A stretch of DNA of 45,717 nt from positions 1 to 45,717 of IMG/VR virus record IMGVR_UViG_3300030108_000318; one strand, given 5' to 3'. This DNA is from a virus. Shown piece by piece: positions 14,496-21,345 of the stretch. Made by a program: the position numbers and the translations under genes. Below the pieces are notes generated by a model, which saw nothing but the letters and a program-made list of their open reading frames with translations, made no database searches and was not told where the DNA came from. Numbering within the stretch: the stretch's first letter is position 1; every line of letters starts with the position of its first letter.

Positions 14496-14975
14496 ATGAA
14501 AAACTTATTGAGAACTATATTGACAGAACTTGAAAATAATCATCTTATGTTTAGAGCCAACGCTTATGAGCTTTGGAATTATGGTTATACAGATATGATT
14601 ACAGATTGGGGCTATGACCAAGATAAACTTATTGAAACTTTACAAGAAGTTGACCTTGACACTCGTGGTGGAAACATATTAATTTTAGAAGAGAAAAATT
14701 GGCTAAGCCATGATGATTTAATAGCTAAACTTAAAAAAGAAGCATCAACATTTTATAGTAAAAGTTCGTTAAAAAATATTTCTGACGAAGAAATTATTGA
14801 AAACTTTCCAGAAAAATATTATTATGGCGACCATGTAATTATGTGGGAACTTTGGAATGAAGGCATAGAATGTTTAAGTGATTATTCCACAGGACTTGAC
14901 AAATTTTTTGATATGACAAAGTTATATGAAGATTGGGATAACGAATTTGCTAAATTTATTAAAGGTTTATCCTAG
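14496..14975 (+). CDS. Early acidic protein, 159 aa
   Basis: MKNLLRTILTELENNHLMFR begins an acidic, Trp/Tyr-rich helical protein with an internal echo: ANAYELWNYGYTDMITDWGY near the start and HVIMWELWNEGIECLSDYST near the end. TATAGGA precedes the ATG. Sole gene of a unit bounded by two promoter modules. Function unknown; high acidity would suit a DNA mimic or inhibitor, which is only a guess. Confidence 0.75.
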   Translation: MKNLLRTILTELENNHLMFRANAYELWNYGYTDMITDWGYDQDKLIETLQEVDLDTRGGNILILEEKNWLSHDDLIAKLKKEASTFYSKSSLKNISDEEIIENFPEKYYYGDHVIMWELWNEGIECLSDYSTGLDKFFDMTKLYEDWDNEFAKFIKGLS

Positions 14976-14980
14976 CATAT

Positions 14981-15034
14981 AAATACTTACTCGTGCTATC
15001 TCACTTGACAAGGGGTAGCACTTGCGAGTATAAT
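14981..15034 (+). promoter_or_regulatory. Early promoter module, copy 2
   Basis: AAATACTTAC (14981-14990), 14 bp, TTGACA (15005-15010), 18 bp, TATAAT (15029-15034), then GCTCGGCA. The leader has GACTG-CTCA-CTCAGTC near 15049-15064. Element identity with copy 1 is exact in the upstream box, -10 and the GCTCGGCA downstream block. Confidence 0.85.
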
Positions 15035-15083
15035 GCTCGGCAACTAACGACTGCTCACTCAGTCATTTTAAAGGTACTTACTT

Positions 15084-15344
15084 ATGAAAAAGAAATGTGA
15101 AAACCCTAATGGACTTGCGAATATGAAAACTATTAAAGATAGTAAAGCTAAGAAGCTAATGATATTTAACACTCTTTGGAATGTTCAACAATACTTAACT
15201 GAACATAACTATCGTTTATTATCTAATTATTCTTTTAAAAATGATGTTTATAAGTTATACAGAAAAGGCTCTAAAGTTATTTCTGTTAAGCCTTATAAGC
15301 AAAACTATGACCATATTAAATATCAAATAGAGGTAGTAAAATGA
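15084..15344 (+). CDS. Early basic protein, 86 aa
   Basis: MKKKCENPNGLANMKTIKDS starts a Lys-rich 86-aa protein with KKLMIFNTLWNVQQYLTEHN and a beta-rich end (VISVKPYKQNYDHIKYQIEV). Internal Met at residue 14 is an alternative start. Its stop overlaps the next ATG (AAATGATG). Function unknown. Confidence 0.7.
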   Translation: MKKKCENPNGLANMKTIKDSKAKKLMIFNTLWNVQQYLTEHNYRLLSNYSFKNDVYKLYRKGSKVISVKPYKQNYDHIKYQIEVVK

Positions 15345-15622
15345 TGAAACAAGGACACTTAATAAATAAAATTAATAGACTTATACCTATTGCAAATGCA
15401 ACACCTCTGTCAGAATTTTATGATGATGATAGCATAGGTATTTGGATAAGGGGTAGTGAATATTCATATAAAGATAGATTATTATTTGAATATTATCTAG
15501 CATATGAAGAAGGTTTTAATGAATCTGATTGTGTACATCCGGAACTATTAAAAATAGTAGAGGATGCAGGGTGGTTTTGGGAACCTTATGATGCAGGTAC
15601 ATTAATGCTTTATCCTAATTAA
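15341..15622 (+). CDS. Early acidic protein, 93 aa
   Basis: MMKQGHLINKINRLIPIANA begins a 93-aa protein that turns acidic and aromatic (YDDDSIGIWIRGSEYSYKDR, LAYEEGFNESDCVHPELLKI, AGWFWEPYD). Coupled to the basic 86-aa gene by a 4-base overlap; a basic/acidic pair in one unit hints at, but does not prove, a complex. Its stop lies at the edge of the third promoter module. Confidence 0.7.
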   Translation: MMKQGHLINKINRLIPIANATPLSEFYDDDSIGIWIRGSEYSYKDRLLFEYYLAYEEGFNESDCVHPELLKIVEDAGWFWEPYDAGTLMLYPN

Positions 15623-15675
15623 AATATTTACCCCTGTGTTCTCATTTGACATGGGGGTTGTTTTGATGATAAGAT
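15622..15675 (+). promoter_or_regulatory. Early promoter module, copy 3 (diverged)
   Basis: AAATATTTAC (15622-15631), 14 bp, TTGACA (15646-15651), 18 bp, TAAGAT (15670-15675), then AGTGGCAACT. Spacing matches copies 1 and 2, but the -10 box is weaker. Confidence 0.65.
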
Positions 15676-15922
15676 AGTGGCAACTCAATGAGCAGTAAGC
15701 AGAAGAGCTGAAAATATAAACATTCAGATAAAATAATATAGCTTACTCCTAAGGGATATGGAGAAACACTAGCAGATGAACAAATATAAAGATAGACTAC
15801 ATGAAACTCCCCCGAACTCTTTGCAGACACCGAAAGGTCTTAGAGTAAATTCCCACTTGCTAGTTGATGGGTACAAATTAACTAGCACCTTTATTAACTT
15901 TAATAACTATGAGGATAGTAAT
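15676..15922 (+). promoter_or_regulatory. Long leader before the 141-aa gene, with hairpin
   Basis: About 240 bases separate the promoter from ATG 15923. A frame from 15776 is open in phase, but the ATG at 15923 has a GAGGA ribosome site at good distance, so I read this as leader. It contains TGCTAGTT / AACTAGCA around a 14-base loop near 15857-15886. A longer protein starting at 15776 remains possible. Confidence 0.4.
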
Positions 15923-16348
15923 ATGGCTAAATTAATTTATAGCAGAAATGGTAGTGCGACTACTGAAAGTATTGATAATGCTTCACCTATGATTCAAGCA
16001 ATATGGGCTCAGGCTCATAACTTTGGTGCAAATATTGTCAGAGTAAGAGCAGAAAAGAATAGATTTGGTGCTGATACAGGTCGTACTTTTAATTCTTTTC
16101 ATCATGGTAGAGTATCAGTCTACAAGCAAAAAGATAAAGTGCATCAAAGTAATGCCTTATATTTTGCTAGAAGGATACCTCTTACCAAAGTAAACAAGGG
16201 TATGCAAATACTCGAAGTTGCTTCCAATGTTGATATCCAAAACACTTTGGATACTGTTGATGCTATTCGATATTATTCAGAGACTTCTTTCTTTGAAAGA
16301 CTTTGGAACAGAATTAGATATGGAACTCCCATGTCTATCACTTCTTAG
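15923..16348 (+). CDS. Early protein of unknown function, 141 aa
   Basis: Chosen start MAKLIYSRNGSATTESIDNA at 15923 (GAGGAT eight bases upstream). The protein is basic with PMIQAIWAQAHNFGANIVRV, a Phe/His/Arg-rich middle (FGADTGRTFNSFHHGRVSVY) and FFERLWNRIRYGTPM at the end. No family recognised. It precedes a strongly structured intergenic stretch. Confidence 0.7.
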   Translation: MAKLIYSRNGSATTESIDNASPMIQAIWAQAHNFGANIVRVRAEKNRFGADTGRTFNSFHHGRVSVYKQKDKVHQSNALYFARRIPLTKVNKGMQILEVASNVDIQNTLDTVDAIRYYSETSFFERLWNRIRYGTPMSITS

Positions 16349-16418
16349 TTAGTGTAAGGAATAACTAAGTGGTTTGGTAGTTTTCCAAATATACAAAAAC
16401 TACCATTTAATTAACCAC
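16344..16418 (+). promoter_or_regulatory. Intergenic double hairpin
   Basis: Hairpin 1: CTTAGTTA (16344-16351) / TAACTAAG (16362-16369). Hairpin 2: TGGTAGTTTT (16375-16384) / AAAACTACCA (16396-16405), itself enclosed by GTGGTT (16369-16374) / AACCAC (16413-16418). Neither is followed by a clear T tract. They may stabilise or pause the transcript before the AAGGAG of the next gene. Confidence 0.5.
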
Positions 16419-16443
16419 CATAAAAATTTAAGGAGATAAAATT

Positions 16444-16902
16444 ATGGCACAAATGAGAGTAAGAGACCAAGACTTGTTGATTACGCAAGTTAAGGATAAA
16501 GTAAATGCAAAAGGTTTAGAAAACCTGCAAAATAATAAGAAATTGCAACGCATAACTAATGAGCTTGAAGCAAGAATTGCTAAAGTTAAATCTTTAATCA
16601 TATCTCGAAACGACCTTGATAAAGAGATAAAAAAGCTAAAAGAGTATATGGAAGAAGCTGTTGATAAATTTCAAAAAGAGCATGGTTATGATGATGATGG
16701 CTATAGTTATAGACCATACTTTCAAGGTATTGATTTTGATGCTAATAGATATAATGGAGAAGCTCCTGAATATAAACTTGTATGGAATATGTCTCGGGAA
16801 GATGTCCAAGCGTTAGAAACTAAAGTAAGACTTCAAACTATGGGTACTGACTTTGATGTTTACAAACTCATTGAGGACTTGACAGCAGAGTTCAGTTCGT
16901 AG
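16444..16902 (+). CDS. Coiled-coil early protein, 152 aa
   Basis: MAQMRVRDQDLLITQVKDKV starts a protein whose residues about 25-80 form a coiled coil (LQNNKKLQRITNELEARIAK, LDKEIKKLKEYMEEAVDKFQ). The second half is acidic with YDDDGYSYRPYFQGIDFDAN and a helical end. AAGGAG lies upstream. The last 24 bases overlap a promoter. Function unknown. Confidence 0.75.
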   Translation: MAQMRVRDQDLLITQVKDKVNAKGLENLQNNKKLQRITNELEARIAKVKSLIISRNDLDKEIKKLKEYMEEAVDKFQKEHGYDDDGYSYRPYFQGIDFDANRYNGEAPEYKLVWNMSREDVQALETKVRLQTMGTDFDVYKLIEDLTAEFSS

Positions 16903-16908
16903 TATACT
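16879..16908 (+). promoter_or_regulatory. Early promoter overlapping a gene end
   Basis: TTGACA (16879-16884), 18 bp, TATACT (16903-16908). Downstream comes CGCAGTTGGTAGT, resembling the CGGCAGTTGTGGTAG that follows the promoter at 14411, so the two seem related. Confidence 0.6.
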
Positions 16909-16920
16909 AATGGTCGCAGT

Positions 16921-16944
16921 TGGTAGTCTGCTTTAAAACTACCA
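16921..16944 (+). promoter_or_regulatory. Leader hairpin TGGTAGT/ACTACCA
   Basis: TGGTAGT (16921-16927) pairs with ACTACCA (16938-16944) around a 10-base loop, 12 bases after the -10 box and some 35 bases before the AGGAGA ribosome site. Confidence 0.5.
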
Positions 16945-16978
16945 CTATTTTAATGCTAATATTTTATAGGAGATAATT

Positions 16979-17293
16979 ATGGCAAATAAAAACTTAAAAA
17001 CTATACACCTTAGACAGCTTGGGTTTATCCAAAACTTTATTGAAAATGTGAAGGAAGAAACAGGCGAGGAAGTGCTGGAACTTTATTATAAAGAAAAACA
17101 TGAAGACCATACTGATTGTTATAGGTTTGGTTTTAGTAAAGGTAAGTTAGAGTTTACACCTTTTTCTAACATGGTTAGTGCTTACAAAACTAAAAAGTTA
17201 GCAGACCTTGAAGGCGAAGAAGTTGAAGTAAAGAAAACTTACTCTAAAGTAAATGGTAAGTTTAAAGTGACTAGCAAATCAGTATTTGTATAA
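16979..17293 (+). CDS. Early protein of unknown function, 104 aa
   Basis: MANKNLKTIHLRQLGFIQNF begins an alpha/beta 104-aa protein: a helix (QNFIENVKEETG), strands (EEVLELYYKEKHEDHTDCYR, FGFSKGKLEFTPF) and a basic beta-rich end (KVNGKFKVTSKSVFV). AGGAGATAATT upstream of the ATG. No family recognised. Confidence 0.75.
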   Translation: MANKNLKTIHLRQLGFIQNFIENVKEETGEEVLELYYKEKHEDHTDCYRFGFSKGKLEFTPFSNMVSAYKTKKLADLEGEEVEVKKTYSKVNGKFKVTSKSVFV

Positions 17294-17303
17294 GGAGATA
17301 AAT

Positions 17304-17549
17304 ATGCAAACAATATATCAATTAGTAGAAGAGATATGTGCGAGAGATTTTCCAATCCTTTCAAGATTATCTGAAACACAACAAAAAAAATTTATAGATG
17401 TTATCTATGATGATGTATTATCAGGAGATAATCCTAGTGAGATTGGAGAGCAAGAACTTTATGATTACATTGAAGAGTTTATTGCAAAAGCAATATCTTA
17501 TATTTTAGATGATTACATAGACATTATGAAAGGAGATACAAATGTTTAA
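17304..17549 (+). CDS. Early acidic helical protein, 81 aa
   Basis: Start placed at MQTIYQLVEEICARDFPILS because AAGGAGATAAAT precedes this ATG; a longer frame from 17286 would overlap the previous gene. All-helical, acidic, ending IDIMKGDTNV. Overlaps the next gene by 8 bases. Function unknown. Confidence 0.7.
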   Translation: MQTIYQLVEEICARDFPILSRLSETQQKKFIDVIYDDVLSGDNPSEIGEQELYDYIEEFIAKAISYILDDYIDIMKGDTNV

Positions 17550-18321
17550 ATTATTATCACAATTAAATTCAAATACTAAACTTGAAAAAAGTAATCTTGT
17601 TCAAGATGAATACTTAAATGACAATATGTATTTACTACCCAAAGATAAATCTATATGTCCTTTGCAAGTTCAAGCAGGTTGTAAAGAAGGGTGTTTAAAT
17701 ACTGCCGGTTTAGGTGGTGTTTATAGTAGTATTCAAAAAGCTAGGTTGCGTAAGACTTTACTATATCAAAATGAGTATGACACTTTTATGACACTTCTAT
17801 TTAAAGACATAGAAAAGTTTATTAACTATTGTTTTAAGAAGGGTAAGAAACCTGCACTTAGATTAAATGGTTTATCAGATATACAATGGGAACATAAAAC
17901 TCATGGTAATATGACTGTGTTTGATGCTTTCCCTGATGTTCAATGGTATGATTATACTAAGCTACCTAACAGAAAAGTATCACACTTAGATAATTATCAT
18001 TTAACATGGTCATATAGTGAAGCTGATGGTAAGTATGCAGACTATTGGGATACTGTTAAGCATAACAAAGCAGTTGTATTTAATATTAAACCAAAGCAAC
18101 CTTTACCAAAAACATTCAAGGGTGTTAAAGTTATTGATGGAGACTTACATGATATGAGATTCCTTGATGAAGATAATGTAGTTGTAGGACTTCGAGCTAA
18201 AGGTAAGGCTCGTAAAGAGACTAATGGTTTTGTCATGCAACCAGATTTATATGAAGAAACAGGGCATTGGACTACTCAAAGTCTAGCTAGAGCTAATAAA
18301 ATTAATTTACAGGAGGTATAA
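17542..18321 (+). CDS. Gp88/DUF7227-like cysteine protein, 259 aa
   Basis: The N-terminal third has CPLQVQAGCKEGCLNTAGLG (from about residue 39), a C-x7-C-x3-C cluster that could bind metal or an Fe-S cluster. It is followed by KARLRKTLLYQNEYDTFMTL, RLNGLSDIQWE and, later, VVVGLRAKGKARKETNGFVM. I associate this layout with a phage family annotated gp88-like or DUF7227, of unknown activity; the match is from memory. AAGGAGATACAA precedes the ATG. Followed without a gap by the coiled-coil gene. Confidence 0.65.
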   Translation: MFKLLSQLNSNTKLEKSNLVQDEYLNDNMYLLPKDKSICPLQVQAGCKEGCLNTAGLGGVYSSIQKARLRKTLLYQNEYDTFMTLLFKDIEKFINYCFKKGKKPALRLNGLSDIQWEHKTHGNMTVFDAFPDVQWYDYTKLPNRKVSHLDNYHLTWSYSEADGKYADYWDTVKHNKAVVFNIKPKQPLPKTFKGVKVIDGDLHDMRFLDEDNVVVGLRAKGKARKETNGFVMQPDLYEETGHWTTQSLARANKINLQEV

Positions 18322-18525
18322 ATGACAACAAGATTTAATGAATTAAATGAAAAGTTTGAAGAGCTTTATGATGGCATTGAAGATTTAACTTATGACAAAG
18401 AAGATTTACAATCTGATGTTCAAGAGTTAAAAAATGAATTTGCTTATTTACAAGGAGTTGTAGATACTTTAGAATATACTGTTGAAGAATTACAAAATAA
18501 ATTAGAGGTACTAACTGATGGATAA
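18322..18525 (+). CDS. Acidic coiled-coil protein, 67 aa
   Basis: MTTRFNELNEKFEELYDGIE begins a protein that is nearly all one acidic coiled coil (heptads of Leu/Tyr with Glu/Asp). AGGAGGTATAA upstream of the ATG is a strong ribosome site. Its end overlaps the next gene by 8 bases. Function unknown. Confidence 0.75.
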   Translation: MTTRFNELNEKFEELYDGIEDLTYDKEDLQSDVQELKNEFAYLQGVVDTLEYTVEELQNKLEVLTDG

Positions 18526-18679
18526 TATGCTAACAGATATATTAACTTTTTTAGTTTGCATAATACTAGGATTTACCACAGTTAATTTATTGAGTGGATT
18601 AATTGTATTTTGTCAGTTAAAAAGAAAACAAAAAACAAAATCAAATATAGTGAAATGGGATATTGACAAGGAAGCATAA
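18518..18679 (+). CDS. Single-span membrane protein, 53 aa
   Basis: ATG at 18518 gives MDNMLTDILTFLVCIILGFT then TVNLLSGLIVFC, about 25 hydrophobic residues, and a basic cytoplasmic-type tail (KRKQKTKSNIVKW). Overlaps the coiled-coil gene and ends 2 bases before the next. Possibly a membrane partner of the preceding coiled-coil protein; this is inference. Confidence 0.65.
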   Translation: MDNMLTDILTFLVCIILGFTTVNLLSGLIVFCQLKRKQKTKSNIVKWDIDKEA

Positions 18680-18681
18680 GT

Positions 18682-18873
18682 ATGACACAATATAAAGATA
18701 AAGTAGATGCTAGGAAGCAAGAATTAAAACAAGAAAAAGAAAATAACACAGTCATTGCTATTGAAACTAGATATAGTAATGGTAAATGGGTAAAACAAAC
18801 AACAACTTACGCAAATGGTAAAAGTATTACAGAGTATGCCGACAAGCGTAGGAAAACAGTCGAGGAGGGCTAA
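18682..18873 (+). CDS. Small charged protein, 63 aa
   Basis: MTQYKDKVDARKQELKQEKE opens with a charged helix, then a beta-like stretch (NTVIAIETRYSNGKWVKQTT, TYANGKSITEYADKRRKTVE). The end carries the GAGGAGG that serves as ribosome site of the next gene, whose ATG follows directly. Function unknown. Confidence 0.65.
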   Translation: MTQYKDKVDARKQELKQEKENNTVIAIETRYSNGKWVKQTTTYANGKSITEYADKRRKTVEEG

Positions 18874-19086
18874 ATGATTAAAGGATTTGAAACAATAAAA
18901 AAAGGAACAAAGCTAATTACAAAACAGTTAGGTGTTCCAACAAGGGCAGTAGCTATGGAAAGTATTAAACAGGGCAGAGGTTTTAAAACCACTTTACTTG
19001 TTGATGTTAAAGGCTCAGACATAGGAATGTTTGACGAGATGGGCAGTATTTATGTTGAAGATATAATCGAGGTAGTTGATGGCTAA
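18874..19086 (+). CDS. Small beta-rich protein, 70 aa
   Basis: MIKGFETIKKGTKLITKQLG starts a 70-aa protein with FKTTLLVDVKGSDIGMFDEM and GSIYVEDIIEVVDG, the look of a small SH3- or OB-like barrel. Overlaps the next gene by 8 bases. No known family assigned. Confidence 0.65.
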   Translation: MIKGFETIKKGTKLITKQLGVPTRAVAMESIKQGRGFKTTLLVDVKGSDIGMFDEMGSIYVEDIIEVVDG

Positions 19087-19228
19087 ACTTTGGAGAAAGA
19101 CTGAACATACTCCTGCTACTGGGGTTCGAGGTAAAAAGACAAGTCAAGGTAGAGGTAATGTAGCTTTCTCGACCATGAATAAGAATAAGAAAAACAGCTA
19201 CAAAAAATATCGAGGGCAGGGTAAATGA
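19079..19228 (+). CDS. Small basic protein, 49 aa, with YKKYRGQGK end
   Basis: MAKLWRKTEHTPATGVRGKK then TSQGRGNVAF...NKNKKNSYKKYRGQGK. Short proteins with the TSQGR and YKxYRGQGK blocks are familiar from phage early or replication regions, function unknown. Strong positive charge suggests nucleic-acid binding. Overlaps both neighbours by 4-8 bases. Confidence 0.7.
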   Translation: MAKLWRKTEHTPATGVRGKKTSQGRGNVAFSTMNKNKKNSYKKYRGQGK

Positions 19229-19392
19229 ATAAAGAAAATTTTTATGAATGGGTAAACAAATCTGATTATGTTTCTGATGATGTAAAAGATTATTATCAAA
19301 AAGAAAATAAACTATATCAAAATTTAGGAGAAGTAAATGAAAGAAAAAATGATAACAGTAAAAATTCCAGAAAGAAATTTGGAATGGATTAA
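19225..19392 (+). CDS. Small hydrophilic protein, 55 aa
   Basis: ATG at 19225 overlaps the previous TGA (AAATGA) and opens MNKENFYEWVNKSDYVSDDV, ending in KNSRKKFGMD. It overlaps the next gene by 56 bases in another frame. Coupling to the upstream gene is the best support; the composition is plausible but not distinctive. Confidence 0.5.
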   Translation: MNKENFYEWVNKSDYVSDDVKDYYQKENKLYQNLGEVNERKNDNSKNSRKKFGMD

Positions 19393-19528
19393 AAAGAACT
19401 ATGATAAAGCTAAGTGGGGTGTAAATAGTTTGTTTGAGTATGGTGGTATTGATATTATGGATGCTCATGCTATGGCAGATTTATTAATGCACACCAACGA
19501 AGCATTTAATATTGAGGATAGTAAGTGA
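19337..19528 (+). CDS. Small helical protein, 63 aa
   Basis: MKEKMITVKIPERNLEWIKK begins a strand plus helices (WGVNSLFEYGGIDIMDAHAM, ADLLMHTNEAFNIEDSK). AGGAGAAGTAA upstream of the ATG is a good ribosome site, favouring it over the overlapping frame. Function unknown. Confidence 0.65.
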   Translation: MKEKMITVKIPERNLEWIKKNYDKAKWGVNSLFEYGGIDIMDAHAMADLLMHTNEAFNIEDSK

Positions 19529-20022
19529 ACATATTTTATTTTTATGAGTGTCCTGTGCTTTCTGCAATAGCACAACCCGATAAGATGTTGGTAAAGATGC
19601 CATTGGAAACAGCACAAATGTTATGTACAGCACACCGAGAACTAGATGGTGATGAATATGCAGATGCTAATGGACTTTATAAACGTGCATATTGGAACCA
19701 TCCCTGTAACATATGGGCACGAGAAACAAGTGGGAATTATAATTGGCTGTATAAACATTTCATATCATTATGTAATGAATATCAATTTAGATATGGAAGA
19801 CAACATGCAAGTCTTATTAAACTAGAGGATGTACTAAAACCACATCCTGTTAATATTACCATAGGTGATATGACACCACTAGCACAGGCTATGCCTGAGG
19901 AGTATAAACATGCGAATGCTATTGTTGCTTATCGTAATTATTGCATCAACGAAAAACATTACGCTAAATGGGAACGAGGAAGAACAAAACCTTTTTGGTG
20001 GACGACAGAGGAGGCTGCTTAA
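19525..20022 (+). CDS. Conserved-looking phage protein (VKMxLETAQMLCTAH family), 165 aa
   Basis: GTG start at 19525 overlapping the previous TGA, with GAGGA 7 bases upstream. The sequence MNIFYFYECP, DKMLVKMPLETAQMLCTAHR, KRAYWNHPCNIWARETSGNY, NWLYKHFISLCNEYQFRYG and QAMPEEYKHANAIVAYRNYC matches a pattern I recall as widespread in tailed phages and lacking a known function. Conserved His, Glu, Arg and Trp would suit a DNA-acting enzyme, but no activity can be claimed from this. Confidence 0.75.
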   Translation: MNIFYFYECPVLSAIAQPDKMLVKMPLETAQMLCTAHRELDGDEYADANGLYKRAYWNHPCNIWARETSGNYNWLYKHFISLCNEYQFRYGRQHASLIKLEDVLKPHPVNITIGDMTPLAQAMPEEYKHANAIVAYRNYCINEKHYAKWERGRTKPFWWTTEEAA

Positions 20023-20024
20023 AA

Positions 20025-20231
20025 ATGTATATAAATAAAGAATTTGTTATTAAAGGATTACAAAATCACTTTCAAGGTTTAATTGATAAACACATAGCTA
20101 ATGCTATGATATTAATTACTAATCCTGTAGGTGTTGCAGAGCATCCCGATACTTTAGAAAGTATTGAAACAGAACTTGGAAAAATTGCAGACTACGAAGA
20201 TAAAATTAATATTTTAAATAAATATTTCTAA
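20025..20231 (+). CDS. Small helical protein, 68 aa
   Basis: Start placed at ATG 20025 (MYINKEFVIKGLQNHFQGLI), two bases after the previous stop, with GAGGAGG upstream; a longer frame would lie inside the previous gene. Helical and acidic. Function unknown. Confidence 0.65.
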   Translation: MYINKEFVIKGLQNHFQGLIDKHIANAMILITNPVGVAEHPDTLESIETELGKIADYEDKINILNKYF

Positions 20232-20244
20232 TATGGGAGACGAT

Positions 20245-20439
20245 ATGGAAAACGAAGAAAATGTAAGACGATTATCAAGAGATGAATATAGAAAACTTAT
20301 GACTTTTTTTGATGATAACTACGAAGAAATTTATGCTAATAAAATTGGTTATAATGTTCTATTTAATAAAGAAGATGATACTTTTACAGTATCATTAAGT
20401 GATACATCAATTTTCGATTGGCAAGATATTTTTACTTGA
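20245..20439 (+). CDS. Small acidic protein, 64 aa
   Basis: ATG 20245 (MENEENVRRLSRDEYRKLMT) has GGGAG six bases upstream; ATG 20233 in the same frame is an alternative adding four residues. Acidic alpha/beta protein ending DTSIFDWQDIFT. The stop codon overlaps the next promoter, so the SSB is transcribed separately. Function unknown. Confidence 0.65.
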   Translation: MENEENVRRLSRDEYRKLMTFFDDNYEEIYANKIGYNVLFNKEDDTFTVSLSDTSIFDWQDIFT

Positions 20440-20464
20440 CAAAACAAATTAATTAGTGTATAAT
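20436..20464 (+). promoter_or_regulatory. Promoter before the SSB gene
   Basis: TTGACA (20436-20441), 17 bp, TATAAT (20459-20464), a perfect consensus, with an AAAGGAGG ribosome site about 20 bases further on. It would boost expression of SSB, needed in large amounts. Confidence 0.85.
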
Positions 20465-20499
20465 GCACTTATTAAATCGCCAAACCAAAGGAGGATTAT

Positions 20500-20952
20500 A
20501 TGGCAGTATTAGAAGGTAAAGCCTATTGGGCATCAGTAACAACACCAAACACTACGTTTGAGCCTGTGTATACAGTTGACTTAGTCGTGGGAGATGATGT
20601 TGCTAATGATTTTGAATCTCGTGGCTTTAAAGTAAAAGACTTATCCATTAAGGATGAGAATGGAGGTGCTACACCTGTTGGTAGAGCACTTACTATAAAG
20701 CGTAAAGTTAATGGACCAAATGGCATGGTAAGAAATGCCCCTAAACTTTTCGATAAAAATAAAGAACCATTAGATGTTATTGTTGGTAATGGCTCTACTG
20801 TTAAAGTGCAGTATAATGAGTGGGAAACTGACAATAAATATGGTAGCTTTAAAGGCTTGGATTTCCAAGCTATGCAGGTGCTTGATTTAGTCTCTTTAAA
20901 ATCACAAGATGGCTCTGAATTAGACCCATTCGGTGATGGAGAAGAGTTCTAA
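20500..20952 (+). CDS. Single-stranded DNA-binding protein
   Basis: A 150-aa protein: an OB-fold-like beta core (LEGKAYWASVTTPNTTFEPV, YTVDLVVGDDVANDFESRGF, STVKVQYNEWETDNKYGSFK) and an acidic tail ending DPFGDGEEF, the usual partner-binding tip of SSBs. The pattern resembles T7 gp2.5-like phage SSBs. It coats replication intermediates and recruits polymerase and helicase-primase. Own strong promoter; overlaps the next ATG by one base. Confidence 0.85.
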   Translation: MAVLEGKAYWASVTTPNTTFEPVYTVDLVVGDDVANDFESRGFKVKDLSIKDENGGATPVGRALTIKRKVNGPNGMVRNAPKLFDKNKEPLDVIVGNGSTVKVQYNEWETDNKYGSFKGLDFQAMQVLDLVSLKSQDGSELDPFGDGEEF

Positions 20953-21278
20953 TGATAATCACTATTGATAACGATAATAAATCAACTTCGTATGAGGTAA
21001 ATAATATTACTGATGATGCTGTAAAGCAAGAAGCTACTATTATTGTTCAAAAAGTAGGTAACTTACAAGTTATCATAGAAGCGTTAGACTTTGCTAGTAG
21101 AACGCACAGAGCTAATTTAGATAATCTTTTAAAAGATAGAGAAGAAGCTGTCGTTGAAACAAAACGTGCCCGAAATAAGAAAGGACAGTTTATGGCAGAC
21201 GACCCAGAAACTATCGAAGATGAATCTAAAGTTAAAGCTCAAGCCGATGTTGAAACTAAAGATTCAACCGAGTCTTAG
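20952..21278 (+). CDS. 108-aa protein following SSB
   Basis: MIITIDNDNKSTSYEVNNIT begins a protein with a helical middle (VGNLQVIIEALDFASRTHRA, NLDNLLKDREEAVVE) and a low-complexity acidic end. Coupled to SSB by a one-base overlap (TAATG) and followed by a terminator, so the two form a short unit. Function unknown; probably a replication accessory protein. Confidence 0.7.
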   Translation: MIITIDNDNKSTSYEVNNITDDAVKQEATIIVQKVGNLQVIIEALDFASRTHRANLDNLLKDREEAVVETKRARNKKGQFMADDPETIEDESKVKAQADVETKDSTES

Positions 21279-21298
21279 TTGATACATTTATCTCCAAC

Positions 21299-21332
21299 AA
21301 AGCCCTTCGTTTTTAGAGGGGCTTTTCTTTTT
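21299..21332 (+). terminator. Intrinsic terminator after the SSB unit
   Basis: AAAGCCCTTC (21299-21308) pairs with GAGGGGCTTT (21316-21325), one G-U, around GTTTTTA, then TCTTTTT. It separates the strongly expressed SSB unit from the primase-helicase; read-through probably feeds the latter. Confidence 0.85.
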
Positions 21333-21345
21333 ATAGGAGTTGATT

